Assembly: GCF_041146795.1 (NCBI RefSeq)
Contig: NC_135168.1
Span: forward strand, 39,874,370-39,938,369
Source: Maylandia zebra
Lineage: Eukaryota > Chordata > Actinopteri > Cichliformes > Cichlidae
DNA length: 64,000 nt
Direction of reading: 5' to 3'
The position numbers and the translations under genes are program-made. How positions within the stretch are numbered: position 1 is the first letter of the stretch; each line of letters begins with the position of its first letter. Below, piece after piece: positions 34,116 through 47,790 of the stretch. The notes below the pieces were generated by a model, which searched no databases, had not been told where the DNA came from, and saw nothing but the letters and a program-made list of their open reading frames with translations.

Positions 34116-36490
34116 CTATACTATGTTAGACATGATCCGAGTTTTTAGTTTCCCGAAAAATGACCTGCTTTTGGATAGCTTTAGCTTCTTCTTCCAATCC
34201 ATGCTTTTTTTCTGGAAAAAACTGCCCCAGTTGTCCTCCTCCTCATCTCCTACCCAAGGGACCCAGGCACCTCCATTCAGATAGGGGTCAGCCCGCGGAT
34301 CCTCTGATGGGTACCTCACAGGCACTGCAGTGCGATTGTAGTACACCAGTCTGGCAAGCAGCTGCTTCACAACATCCGGTCTCTGCTCAGAAAGGTCATA
34401 ACGTTCATAGGGGTCCCCGGAGATGTTAAAAAGCCACACTGTTTTTCGAGGACGTGTGTGACGCTCCTGCTTCCACCAGCTACTGGGGAAACCTGGAAGT
34501 ATTTGTGGTGGAATCCAGTCTCCATAACCAGGGTCTCCTGTCAGAAGTTTCCAATCTCCAGCTCGTATGGAGGCCTGAATGGCTGTATTCCAAATGCCAT
34601 ATCCTTTCTGCAGGGAGCCAGTGTGTGCATGGTTATACAGAGGGTCGATGTTGTGCAGGATTTCCAGCCTAGGTGATTCTTTTCCTTCACTGATGGCCTC
34701 CCACACATTATACCCATCAACCCCCTCAGTGAGGGACTCATCACCACCTGCTAATCCCACTAATGTGGGATACCAATCAGTAATGTGCACCAGTGATTTG
34801 CTCACCCTCCTCTTTTTCCTTAACAGAGGGCTGTGGACGAATCCCAGACCCCGGATGCCACCTTCCCAGTAGGTTCCTTTACGTCCTCTAAGAGGCCAGT
34901 TACTTCCACCAGACAAGGGCTGACCTCCATTGTCTGTAGAGAAAATGATGACACTGTTCTGATAGTATCCATACTTGCGGAGAGCGTATGTTATATTACG
35001 AACCGCTTCATCTACAGCTGACACCATAGCAGCATACTTCCTGCGTGCCACATTTTCCAGCCCAAGGTAGGGGTAGATGTACTCATCTGGATATTGTAAG
35101 GGTGTGTGAACAGCTTGGAAGGAGAGGAAGATGAACAGCGGTTGGGATTGAGGATCATGGGTTGCCAGGATCTTGCGTACTCTCCTTGTGTACAGATGCG
35201 TGGAGTATTTTCCACTCTGACCCCAGGCAACTGACTCCCCCTCATGGAGATCAAAGCCACACAGCCCAGAGCCATCACAGCCATCATAGGTGTAGTAGTT
35301 AACACTCCCCGTTAAGGATCCAAAGTATGTGTCAAAGCCACGGCGAGTGGGTAAGCACTCCTTCTTATAGAACCCCAAGTGCCACTTCCCTACCATGTGG
35401 GTGGAGTAGCCGAGTTCCTGTAGCCTCTGAGGGAGCGTGACCTGGTCAAAAGGCAGGCAGTTAGGCTGGCGAGGTCGGATGATGGAGTGCTGAAGACCAG
35501 TGTGGATTTGGTACCTGCAGAATTTAAGATTAAGAAAATATTTAAAAGGAAAAATATATTGTTTGCATTTAGGGATAAGATTCGTTTTTGAGGTTGCATA
35601 TCTTTTGGGCGCAATAATAAAGGAGGGAAATCTGATATCAAGACAGCCTTAATCCATATCATCCAATCACATCCAACAGGTTAAACAGAAATGTGAATAA
35701 GAGGGGTTGTAAAGAGGTTTAGAAAAATAGAACAGGGAGAAGGAGACTGCCCTGTTTTTCTCAAACAGGTTATGGTGATTGGCATGAAGATACACTCCAG
35801 ATTTGTGTCTGTTTATATTTGTATGCCAGTCAAAACACAGACAGAAGGCTGTGTAATAGCAAGCACATCTTTTACATCCTTTTTCTTTAATTGGAAATAT
35901 ATAGTCGGAAATCACATGTTTGGACCTGATTGATAGCTTTGAAACATAAAAACTGTACACTTTCTAGATTTGCCATTATCTCTAGAAGAGTGGTCTTGGT
36001 TCCACTGTCCCCATGCATTCAAATACAAGCTCACAAAACAGGAAGCTGCTTTAAAATCCAGTAGTTTAATTCATCAGGCAGCAGTTACATCTATGTTAAA
36101 CATCAGTATGGTCTAATTCTAGGAATACAAAGCATTTATTTTAAATAAGGAGCAGTCCAGTCACAGGACACTTTACCTGCCAGTGATGAATTGACTTCTG
36201 GATGGGGTGCAGATGGGCTGGATGTAATAATTCTCCAGCTTCACGCCATCCGCAGCCAGTTTATCCAGCACCGGTGTCCTGATGTCTGAGCTATGATAGC
36301 CAATGTCATTGAACCCCTGGTCATCTGTCATAATGAAAATAATATGAGGGGGTTGAGGGACAGGAAATCTGCCAATAAAAGGTTTTTCTGGATCGTTTTC
36401 CACCTGGTTAGGGCTCATCAGATCCCAGGTCAGGTACCCGAGGCTCAGCAGGCTCATCATGGAGAAACCGGTGAGAGCTGTCGTTGCCAT
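34116..36490 (-). CDS. arsi: Arylsulfatase I
   Basis: Two exons (36490-36177 and 35514-34116) join in phase 2 to give 570 aa; human ARSI has 569 (from memory) and also two exons. Residues 7-22 form a signal peptide or anchor. The sulfatase signature CTPSR starts at Cys94, the residue converted to formylglycine by SUMF1. Metal ligands are at D56-D57 (TDDQG) and in STDNGGQ, and the substrate-site motif GKWHLG begins near residue 147. The C terminus ends in a basic [14 protein letters not shown] segment as in ARSI, which sets it apart from the Lys-rich tail of ARSJ. The enzyme should hydrolyse sulfate esters in the secretory pathway or outside the cell; the natural substrate of ARSI is not established. 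It lies next to tcof1, as in human 5q32, which supports the call. Confidence 0.95.
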
Positions 36491-39400
36491 GGTTCCTGTG
36501 ACGCTTTAAATTACTTAAGCTTGCTTGTATTTAGTAAGCTGGCGCTAAATAACAATGCAGTGAGACTCAGGGTTAAAAAAAATCCCCTCATAAGGTGTTG
36601 CAAGTAACCCCTTGTACACTTGAATGGCAGTTAAGCAACCTAAAACTAAGAAAAGCTACACCTCCAGCCTCGCTGAATCTCCAAACACTTTCTGCCACCT
36701 TTGAAAGCATTCCACTTTTCCAAGTGTTCCTGTTAACCCCGCCCAGTTGCCTTGCTGCCTCACTGAAATAATATCAGCCCCTACTGACCCCACTGCCAAA
36801 GAAAATACAGTATTTCTACTACATCCAGGTGTTAATGGAGAGTTTACATCTCACATTAGTGATACTTCTGCTGAATTTGGACATTGTGCTGCATTATTCT
36901 AGATATTAATGTAGCTTTGTTGGTCTTTGACTGTAAAAAATAGCTTTAAAAACATACTTAGTACTCAAAATAATTGCATCATAGACTCTCCTCTTCATTT
37001 GGGCTCCATCATGATCATCATTTCAATATGCCACCCTATAAACTTCAGAAAACCTTAGAAAGCAAGAGCAATATCTCCCCATCTGACCTGGTTAAAACAC
37101 AGTTGACAGAGGGTCTACAGAAAAAAAAACACCATGTGTGGGGGAGATTTGAGTCTCAGGGTGGCTGTGGGGCCCTACAGACACAGGTCTCCACTCTACT
37201 CTGTACTGCACTCACAAACACTCTTATTTTTCCTGCTGTTTCTGCGCACTGCAGACCCTACGAGAGAGACAGAACAGACTTCTCTGACTCTGATAACATC
37301 TCCAGCTGGGCGTCATGGAAGCACTTTACAAATCATCCAGTGGGTCAACAGAAAGCAGCAGGACTGCACAGCCTCACCCACAGCTCCTGGAGGTATTTCT
37401 CCACAGTATCTGCACTGTAGATCACCATCATGATACAGGTTCACTTTGACTGGGAACAGTGGAATAGCTGTAGAGAACAGCTAAAAATCAGACTATAAAA
37501 AGTAGAAAATAATTAATCTAACATACATTGGGTATTTGCCTGTCACTGTGAATCACAAGTGTTTTTGAGCTCTGGTGCTGTTGAAGCTAGGATCAGGCTT
37601 CATTTCATAGCAGAGCTAAAAGCACAAAGTGATTGACGCTGTTCCCTTCAGGGCCGTCTCCTTGCGAAACACTGCACAGTTTCCACTGAACATTGCACTC
37701 CTTCTTGAGGTCCTTCATTGGCAAAAATGGCAACAATGCAATTCTGGGAAACAGGGCGATTTTACAGGGAATCAAATTTGAAAAATAAGGCTGGTGGTTA
37801 ATATTTCTTTTGCTTTAAATCTTGAATATAATGAATACTTCATGGTCACCAACGTCAAATGTGGCTAGCAGACAAAAATAAACTGATATACTGAAGCGAG
37901 GAGTTGGTCAACATAGTGAGATGTAAAACATCACACCTTGCAAGTGTTGATATTGAGGTTTGTGGGCATGGAGGTCGTGGGGTGCAAAAGGAAGAATGAC
38001 CCCGCCCCCCAAAAGAGTATAAAGCTGAGGTTGATGGGCATGTTTGTCTTGAAGCAGGAAAGGCATCTTTAGAGCGGAGCTTTAGACTTTATGACAGAAC
38101 AAACAGAGAAAGAGGGATGAAAAGGGACCTGAAGTTTTATACGATCATGTTTATTCTCGTGCTGTTCTAGAGGGAATACATTACATATCATGATTGTGAT
38201 ATTACTGCTTTTCCTCAAAAGTATGCAAAAAATTAGAGGAAAGAGAGTTTCCTGGTCTTTGGGCAGCCACACTTATGAGATGTGACTCATCTGTTTTCTG
38301 CCGCTCAGAGCTGTAACTGCAGCAGCTCGCCAGGCTGACAACAACTCTGCTCACATCCAAGACCACAATGCAAACAACACGTATACGAACACTCACGTCT
38401 ATCACATCCACAAATATTAACAGAGCCACGTCCCCAGAGACCCGACAGACTCTGAAGTCTAAAAAGACTGTGATAGGCCAATACCACAGATATATTCTTG
38501 CTCGCCTTCCACATTTGCTCTTTCTTTTGTGGATTGTCATATTGCCAAAATAATTTCACCACGAACGCAAGGCTAAGCCACAAAATGGTTTGATGACAGT
38601 ATTTACAGAATGAGTAACCTTACAATGCACCAGTAATAGAATATCACGGACCCTGAATAAACATCGTGCTCGGTTTCTGGAGGTTATTTTTAAAGTTATT
38701 TGTTTGTTTTAACTTATGTTAGGCTCGTGTTTTTAAAAAATGTAAATAAAAATGGAATTTCTTAATATCCTCGTAAACCGCAGCTGTCTATTTCCAGTAA
38801 GCGGTCATTTCAGGCATGTTAAAAAAGGTCACTCTGCTTTAAGAAACCACTCATTCTGAGTTGTTGCTGTGGGAGTTAAATTTCACATTCTCAGACACTT
38901 ATTTCACTATTTTAGTTATTGATTAACCAATTAAACTTGTTATGTGGTAACAACCTTTAAATCTGCTACATGGGAATTTCTCAGACTGAGATTTAATTGT
39001 GTTCACTGGCTGTTCATTACCCTCCTAATTTGCCAATTTCTTCCAGAGGATGTGAGCAAAGTGCTGTGAAGTAGGCTATCATAAATTTAACACTTCATTT
39101 TCCTACCCCGTAATTAACAGTGGAGCCATAAAACAGAATCCAGTTTCTTTAAGGATTTCTTAGCTTGAGCTGGAGAAAACCATTCATAAAGTTATAAATA
39201 GCAATGGTAGCTTTTGCTGGTACAGGTAGTTTTCAGCTCCTGTCTTGCTTCTGTGGTTTTTGCCTCTCTGTCACGTAAAGAGTAAATCAATAGCAGACCC
39301 ACCCTAAAAGATTTGGATTTAGTAACACAAAATTATACTTTCACAGCATTTTCTCATCTTTACATCCCTGTCCAAACCGGTTCCAAGCAGGATTTTAAGG

Positions 39401-41031
39401 CCTTGAGAAATCCGACAATGAGTTTAAAGGGAAGTAGAGACGGCTGTGCCGGTCGGCAGCAGATGTTGGCTTTGGCTAAAGAAAGTGGTGCTGTTACTGA
39501 ATACGGCTGCTCTGCTTCACTAGGAACACTACCCCCTTTCTAATCAACGCAGCCCTGCCGGTAAACCTCCACATTACCCCCACCTCTCACCCCAATTTTC
39601 TAATCTGAGTAAGACTGGATGGAACTGTTCTTTTTCCTCCTGTGTGCCAACTCTGAGGCAAAACTTGTACTTCAGCATGCTCAGCTTGTCATCTCTCCAC
39701 TTTATACAATAGAAGCCTTGTTTCAGAATTTACTAAAAATGGCTTTTTCATCTTTTATCAATCTTTCAGCTACAGGTCATTTATTTGGGAGCAAAGTAAA
39801 GGCCAAAGACGCTTCCTCTCTCAGGTGAGTTTCATAAACAGTCCTCGACAACAACCAGGACCTACATACAGTTATATTAGCTATTCAAATGCAGAGAGAA
39901 GTAACTGAATAAGAGCACTGTAGATAAGAAAGTAGGGAGGTTAGTATGGCTAATTTGCGTAGGTTTTGACTCAGTTTACAAGTTACACAGAAGAAAAGAA
40001 CTGTATTTACCAAAAAACAGGAACAGCGTTTAGATTCTGCTAACAGCATTATTATTGCCTCAGTTTCTCTTTGTGAACTTGTGTGGTTGCCTTTTACAGT
40101 GCAGTAGTTACCATGTCACAAGATCTGTCCCAGAATCAAGTGTTTAAGACTGATAACTTTAATTTCTAACTCAAATAAAGAGTAAACATTTCTTAGATTT
40201 CCTCTGTCTGGTGGGGTTTTAAAGTCCACATATCAGCCCTCAGCAGGTGGAAATCAGAGGAAGGGCTCAAACACATGGCCTTGGCCATCGCTGAAGGTGT
40301 GTTTGATTTGGCTCATGTGGAGCTCCGGCAGCACCTGGTTGGCAAGGCTAGGCATAGCAGTTCATTAGGACCCTCCTGCAAAGCCCCTTGGATATACATC
40401 ATAAGGGACTCGTTGAAGAATCCCTAAGGAGAGGGTGTTAAAAAAAAGTATAGCTCAGTTATGCTATTTTTTATTCTTTTATATATTTATTAATCACATG
40501 TGTGTAAGTGTTTCCACTTAACCAGTTTTACTGTTGTGCCAGTGTGGCAGCGATGACAGGTTGTGGCACCCAGACCTTGCCGTCTATAGCGGGTAATTAA
40601 ATGGAGAGTGAGCACAGATGTGAGCTGTTAAATGTGTCCAGCGTAATTTATTTCCTGTGAAACAGGCTGCCATTTACAAGTGTAGCCTGTACAAATACTG
40701 CAGTCATTTTACAGAAACGTGCCATCAAAGCCGAGGGGAGCGTACTACTTCTTTTTCCTTGTGTTCAAGGATGTCTTTTGGTCCTCCCTCAAGCAGTAAC
40801 TTTAGCTAAAATCCATTTTCTTACACTCGTCAATACCCAGTTTAATATATTGGAATGTTTGTTTGGAGTAAACATGAGCAAATTAAATATTACATTTTCT
40901 TTGCTCACTTTTAAATATTACAAATTAAAATTGTTTTTCTTCCACAAAACTTTGGTGGTCTGTCCCATCCCATCAACACTCTAAGAATGGGAGCTGAGTC
41001 AGCCTCATAACCTGCACGTTGTCCAAACCAA

Positions 41032-41070
<39 letters not shown>

Positions 41071-41790
41071 AGTGTGAGAGTGTGAGAGTGAGAGAGAAGA
41101 GTATGAGGGGTAGCAAGCTTGTGGAAGATGGTGAAATCAAGCTCAGTGAGACCCACTGAGTGCTGACGTTGAGCTTGGACTACACACTGCTTTCCTTTTC
41201 TGGTTTTCCCTGATGAATGAGTCTCTTTCAGCTGCCTTGCTCTTACTGACCCCCTGCTTACCCAATACTCTCCTTTAGTTTGACCTAAGATCTCACCGCC
41301 AGCTTTCTCAGATCTTTTCACTGGCAGCATGTACCCATGCCCAATCACCATTAATGTCCTCCCACACCAAAGCAAAAAGTTAGACTTATATCCAAATACA
41401 CCTGATAGAGTTGACTGACCTTTCTGGCAGTTTCTGGGATATTTCTGACTTGTTCACTTGCTTGAATAGCTTGTGGATTGTCTGGCTATGTGGATGGGTA
41501 ATGGGTTTGTTTTTTTCGAACATGTGATTAAAAAAGAGAACTGAGTCAAGAAACTTAGAGCCACAAGAGCGAGCTAACAGAGACATAAAGGGTAGGTGTA
41601 TTTTAAGACTTACAGTTATGTTTCCTGAATATGAGCAGGCAGTTTATGTTGGCTCTCACAGTTCATTTCTTGCCTTTTAACATATATGCCGAGGTGGATT
41701 TTGGTCTCTACAAATGTCCCGCTTTTACATATTTGTAAGGTTTGAGAACATCTCAACAGAGGGACAGGGTCTGTTACAATAGAGACACAC
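36491..41790. other. Intergenic, no supported gene
   Basis: About 5 kb between arsi and a Tc1-like relic. Two places are exon-like but unexplained: 37255-37391 (AG before, GT after, open) and 40199-40427 (76 open codons). Neither has a recognised domain. The rest is AT-rich, with one microsatellite at 41031-41066. Confidence 0.5.
41031..41066. repeat. (TG)n microsatellite
   Basis: About 17 uninterrupted tg dinucleotides followed by a degenerate gtgagag tail. Likely length-polymorphic. Confidence 0.9.
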
Positions 41791-42453
41791 ATATACAGTC
41801 ACTTCATGGGTACATCTGTTCAACTGCTTATAAACACAAATATCTAAATATAAGCCAATCACATGTGATCAACTCAAGATGAAGATGAAGATGCAGAAGT
41901 GCATCTCTGAACGCACAGCCAGTTAAACCCTAAAGCAGATGGGCTACAGCAGCAGAAGACCGCAGCAGGTGCAACTCCTGTTAATTATGACCAGGAAATT
42001 GAAACGTTGCTTCACATATGCTAACTGAACAATCCCAATTATTTTATTGCAACATTCAGATAGTAGATAGCTGAATTTGGCAAAATTTAGTAACGATGTG
42101 TGCATTGTTGCTGTCCCTTCATACCCAAAGTGTACCCATTTCGTGATGGCTACTTCCAGCAGGATAACACACTATGCCGCAAAGCTCAAATAATATGAAA
42201 GGGGTTTCTTGAACATCACAGTGAGTTCACTGTAGTGAAATGGCCTCCAGTCACCAGATCTCAATCCAATAAAGCACCCTTATGGGGTGTGGTGGAACAG
42301 GAGTGTCACACTGTGGATATCCAACCAAAATAATCTGTAGCAACTGTGGGATGATATCATGTCGATATGGCCCAAATTCTCAGAAAAATGTTTCTAGCAT
42401 CTTGATAAATCTATGCCTGTTCTGCAGGAAAAAGGAAGTGGTGGGTGAATGTA
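41791..42453 (+). mobile_element. Tc1/mariner-like transposon relic
   Basis: The left end reads atatacagtcacttcatgg, then gttcaactgcttataaacac, aatataagccaatcacatg. Further on come gggctacagcagcagaagac, cttccagcaggataacac, ggcctccagtcaccagatct and caatccaataaagcacc, all well-known phrases of the degenerate Tc1-like family of fish, ending ggaagtggtgggtgaatgta. The transposase reading is broken by many stops and an internal deletion, so it is inactive. Confidence 0.7.
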
Positions 42454-43339
42454 ACAGACAAAAGAGATCAAGCTTATCACATTATGCAGAACGCAAACGA
42501 TCTTTTACACTGAAGACAAAGACTTATTACACAGCATGTTTTATCTGCTTCTACATGCAACATGCAGACAGTTGCACAGCGGAAGGAGCAATTGAAAGCA
42601 ACCAGTTGTACACTTGGTGCTTTTAAGTAGTAGCTATAAAAAGACATTGCCCACTAGAAGCATGCCATGCCACAAAGCTGTCATATTGTTTGTTTGCTTT
42701 ATATTAAAAGTGTTTATAGTAGCTGAACTGTAATGATAGAAGGGCAGATCAGATGTCTGCATTTTACCGGTAGAATCAGAGTAAATTTCCAGAACATCAT
42801 TTATAAAATATGATTCGTCCACATCATGAAAATCATCCCCTCTTTGGGTAAAACTGAGCCTAAACTGGCCCGAATATAAGATAGTTAAAGGCAGATAGCA
42901 AAACACAAATATAAAAAGAAAATGATTTGGTTTAAATGGTTCAATGCTAATGTCAGTTTTCATTATAACATGGCTTTAAAATGCGGTGAAAAGACAGCTG
43001 AAAAAACCTCTGACACACATATGACTAACAGACTATATAAACTACTTTCCGTTATTAGCCCCTTATCGAAATGCATTGTGTACACAGGTTAAGTTTTCAT
43101 TTGAATGCGTGATATTTTTGCGCGGACCGCTGACAGCGTTGCTACGCCCCGCTTACTACATCTCCCATAGTGCATTGCAGCGGTAGGAAATAATCACATC
43201 CTTGGGTCAGAGTTCAAAATGGTAACATGCGGGTTTCAGAAGCTGCAACTCTGAGCATCATGAGGATACTTTTAATATGAAAATACCACTTGCGTTAGCT
43301 TAGCCTTAGTTTGATTAATCCTTTTTTCGTTTCTCGAAT
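42454..43339. other. Upstream region of tcof1
   Basis: Contains the tcof1 5' flank. A minus-strand frame of 109 codons at 42634-42963 has no recognised domain and no splice support. No strong promoter motif is called. Confidence 0.45.
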
Positions 43340-46300
43340 ATGTCCGTGAACGCATCAAAGCACGAGCTGATCCAGCTGATCTACCGCCACTTGAAGGAGC
43401 ATGGTTATCGCTCAGCTGCAGATGAGCTACAGAGGCACAGCCCACAGGTCAACATTGTTCACCACACACACACACATATCAACTGCAACTGTTACAATGT
43501 TTCAAATGCTGCTCCTGTGCTGTGCAATAACCCCCCTCTACTCACACCTCATGAAATTCCACAAAAAAACATTTTCTGAAGTGTGGACGGGGAAGAACGT
43601 TTGCTCAATTAAATCTCCCCATTTTTCGTAACAACTAGACTGCTACGTGTTTCTATTTTTCTGCATAAACATAGTTGTGTGTGTATATATAACTTTAAAG
43701 ATCGTAAGATCCAAGAAATGTATCCTCCCCTTGCTGTGAGCTAAAACGAGCTCAATGTTAGGACTTATATACCACTTAAAAAAAAGTGGTGTGTGAGTGG
43801 GCCAACTTCTTGTTGCGTTCAATACTTGCCTAGACTAAGAACGTAACACTTGAAAGGCTTTCACCTTGTATAGACCTCTGTAAGAGGGACTGTGGCTGGA
43901 GGAAAGACAGAAAAAGTCAGATTAGTTTTAAAGGTAATCAAGTCCTTGACATAAAAAATACCATCAGTTAGACTCTACTCACCAAGAGCTTCCACCCAAA
44001 GTGGCTCAAATAGGATGTAGCATATGGCCAATTTAAATGAGTGGGGAGAGTGTGCGGCCAGGAAAAGCTGTTTGTGGTAAAGTCTAAGAAAAAAGCCCAG
44101 AGATTTGTATAAGTGCAGTCATTGCAAATGTAATACAGACCAAGAAGGCTTGTTGATTTTTCTTCCCCAAATGAGAACCATTTGGTCCCTCCACAGGTTT
44201 TTGAATTTGTAAATATTCCACAAAATGTAGTAGACTTTGTCCTTTTCTGTAAACGTGTTTATTATTCTAGTTTATTCATTTGTAATGAACTCAAGTCCTT
44301 CCTAACCACCTTCTTGGGGTCTGCTTTCATTCAAATTAGACACATAACCATAACAATGGCATGTTTTTATGTCTTTATATGCTGACATCTCCTTCAGACT
44401 ACTGTACCATGTCCAAGAAATACTCCCACTGTATATTTCAAACTTCTTAATAAGTTGTAACATTTAATTTTGATTTTCTACAGGGGGAGACCAAAATATC
44501 AGTATCACTACTCGACATCTACACATCATGGTTGAAGTAAGGATGATTTCTTAGTGCTTTTCAGAAGCAACGCCCACTGGGTTAGATGTCTCATTTTGTA
44601 ATAGCTTGGATACTAACTATTTTTTTTATTCCTGACAGTAACCCAAAAAATTCAGCAGATCAAGGAAGGACTCCAACTAAAGGTTCATATTTTTCTTTTT
44701 CTTTGTTAAATACAAATTAAATTAGAAAGCTGAAGTTGGATCTGAGATACTACATTTGTTTATTTGTGTATATGTGTGTCCTGATCCAGCTGTTCATGCT
44801 TACAAAATTCTTAAGCAAGATTTGGAACTTCTGTACATTAGTTTGCTTTGAGTATTTTCATCTTACACCTGTACCCAAACATTCACACTCCTAACAACCT
44901 CCAATCAGATTCAAGATGAGGGCGACAGCTTAGTGAAAAAACTGACATATCAGAGAATGCAGCTCGGTTTGTAGCAATAAACTCTTTGAGGCCAGAGGTT
45001 GGCGTATTTGAATGCATTTTAATACATTTGCACTTTTTATGTTTAGCAAAGTCTACAACATCAAAAAAGAAAAAGGACACAACTGCAAAAAAGGTGAATT
45101 TTTATTTTGTTTTAATTTCTTTTCGTGGCAGTTCTTGGACTATACCAACCACGCTAATCCTTCTTTTTCTTTTTTTTCCCAGTCTGTTCCAGCAAACAAG
45201 AAAAAAACTGAGGGAAAAGCTGCAAAAAAAGTCACAGGGGAGAAGAAATCAAAGAGCCGAACACCAGACAAAGTTGTGACTGCCGGTGCAGATGATTCAG
45301 ACTCTGACAGCAGTCTGGATGTGGAGAAGTGGAAGAAACTGCTCCAACAGATGACAGGTGAGTCACTGAATGCATTATTCATGGGCGAGCGTGTCAAGGA
45401 TGAGGTGATGAAAAGAATCCTAGAAAAATGAAGAGGGGGTTATGAGTGGACAATAAAGTGACCAAAGCCAGGCTAGAAATATTTGACTTGCCCAAAACAC
45501 CTCACTTAAGGAGCAACCAGGGCACATCCAGTTCAGATACCTCAAACATTTCACATCAAATGAACCATATCTAAAAAAAGAATCCCATCTGCCCCTCTCA
45601 GAAGGAGCGGTTATTTGCACAGTAACTTTAGGATATTTTTCCCTTAATGTAATGAAATTATTTTCAGTTGCAGGCTGTCAGCGCACACATGGGTGAGTTT
45701 TATCTTTTTTCCAACAAGTTTGATCTGTTAGAGATCCAATCAGATGAAATTAGGCTTGTTAGAAGAGGGGTCCTTAACGTGGTCTGAGCTAACATAACCT
45801 GTTTCAGGAAAAGACTGTATTTTATATTTCAAATAAGATTTTATTGAAATGAGAATCATGCAAAGATACTCTAATGCAGGTTCTGAATTAAAGTGTAAAG
45901 CTGGAAATAAGCAAAATATGTCTCATTTGAGCTAACGTCAAAGCGCGCTATTGAGAGACTGAGATGTAGCATTCAGGCGAGGTGTTCATGGTGGAAGGAG
46001 TCTAAACTCAGGTGGAATAAACTGTGGAGGGTGTGGAAAATGTACAAAGTGATGGAAGATGAAGGGAAAGCTTGGTCCCTCCACTTAATGAGAGAAAGAC
46101 AACCACCAGACAGTGCAGCACCACCCATGAACAACCTCACCATGGAAAAGAGTGATTTCATCCAAACAGAGCTGTGTACAGTTACTGTTTGCTCGCTGTT
46201 TATGTTTTCTTTTAGGCATTTGTTCCACCATGCACAGTTTGATGTTTTTACTGGGTTTTCTCTGTCCACAGATGCCGACATAGTCAAGATGAATGCCATC

Positions 46301-47790
46301 AATGCCCTGGACTCCTCTGCTCCTCAACCCCCGAAAAAGAGAGTCAGGAAACCCCGGGCTAAGGCTCCGGCGAAACCTGGAACCCCAGTTAAACCGAGTA
46401 ACGGGACAGTGAAACACAATGACGAAGGTGGCGAGAAACATGTGACTGAAAAAAAAGCAAAGACGAGCTCGACCGAGAAGAATGTGACAAAAAATGTGAC
46501 TTCTGTCACCTCAAGCACTCCGAGCCAAAAGCAAAACCTCTCATCTCCAGCGGACAAACAAATAAAAAAGGACAGAGAAACTGCAACTCCCAGTGAACAA
46601 ACAACTGATGACAGAACATCTGAGCCCAAGAAGAAGAAGAAAAAGAAGGAGAAAATTGCAGACAAGGAGGAAAAGAATGAGACGGGTGAAGATGGAAAAG
46701 AGGAATGTGGCGAAGAGACGAGAAAGACCAAAGACACGAAGCAGGAGGAGGCTAAAAAAACTCCGAAGGTGAATAAAAAAGCAAAAGAAACCAAAGATGA
46801 TGCTGAAAGAAATGAGACAGTCACGACTGAGACAAACACAAGAGGGAACGCTGATGAGAAAACCCTTTCAGAGTCAACGGTACAAGAAAAGAAACAAAAG
46901 AAGAAGAAGAAAGAGAAGGCTGGTAGTGAGGGAAGTTTGGCACAGACTGGAAATTCTGAGCAGGTATCTGAGGAAGTGAAAAATAACAAAGAGAGCAAAC
47001 AGGAAGAAAACAACCAAACCTCAGAGCACATAGCAGAAGAAAAGAAAGCCAAGAAGAAAAAAAAGAAGAAAACAGAAAGTGAGGAAAATTCATTGACATT
47101 TGCAAGTGAAAGCATTTCAAAGCAAAAAGCTGAAGACATAGAAAATAATACAGAGCAAAAAACTGAAGAAATTGAGACTTTAGAGCAGACGTCTACAGAA
47201 AAGAAGGCAAAGAAGAGGAAAAGGGACCTTCTTAATGGTGAGGAAAATCCAGAACAAGTACTGCAGGAAAAGAAATCAAAGAAGAAGAAAAAAGAAAAAG
47301 CTGATGAAGAAAGAGAGCAGGTAGTTGAGGATATAATAGATAATAAGGTAGAGGAAACAACAGAGCAGGTCAAGAGTGTCAAGAAGAAAAAGAAAAATAA
47401 TCCCGCCAACACAGAGCCGCTGCCTCCACCTGACGTAGAGGCAACGAGTTCTCAAACGGAGAAGAAGAGAAGTGAGTAAACAACCCACATATAGCTTAAA
47501 AACATGTAATTTGATGGTTTTGTAAAATTGCTTTGCATTTGTCCTCAGAAAAAAGCAAATTGAAATCAGCCGACATCCCAGAAATACCTGTAGATTCAAT
47601 CCAAGACGCCATGGCAACAGAAACCGCCTCAAGCGACTCCCACAAAAAGGTATCACGCTACTTAGAAAACAAATCTCGACGCTACTTAGAAAACAAATGT
47701 GTCCAGTCTCAACGTTGGCGGATCCTAACCCTCATGTCCGTCTCTCCACAGAAGAAGAAGAAATCATCAAAGAATCATCAAGATGTGTGA
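43340..47790 (+). CDS. tcof1: Treacle-like ribosome biogenesis protein
   Basis: Eight exons (43340-43447, 44484-44536, 44639-44682, 45047-45093, 45183-45357, 46272-47471, 47549-47649, 47752-47790) give 588 aa. Residues 1-36 form a LisH motif (ELIQLIYRHLKEHGYRSAAD), followed by LLDIYTSWL, the same arrangement as the treacle N terminus. A Ser/Asp acidic patch (DDSDSDSSLD), suitable for CK2 phosphorylation, lies in exon 5. The 400-codon exon 6 is Lys/Glu-rich with many KKKKKK clusters, like the nucleolar-targeting C terminus of treacle. Treacle scaffolds RNA polymerase I and rRNA processing factors in the nucleolus. The adjacency to arsi supports tcof1 over nolc1. The serial acidic-basic repeats of mammalian treacle are nearly absent. 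The donor of exon 1 (gtcaac) is weak, and an extra small exon between 45358 and 46271 cannot be excluded. Confidence 0.85.

Noticed and set aside
42634-42963. 109-codon minus-strand frame just upstream of tcof1
   Set aside because: No known domain, no splice or promoter support, and in AT-rich DNA; possibly chance.
45358-46271. Extra small tcof1 exon near 45667-45692 (cag before, gtgagt after)
   Set aside because: Length does not keep the reading frame between the phase-1 neighbours, so it was left out. cDNA would decide.
46324-47412. 362-codon minus-strand Phe/Ser-rich frame
   Set aside because: Antisense of the Lys/Glu-rich tcof1 exon 6. AAG and GAA codons read as CTT and TTC on the other strand, so few stops arise.
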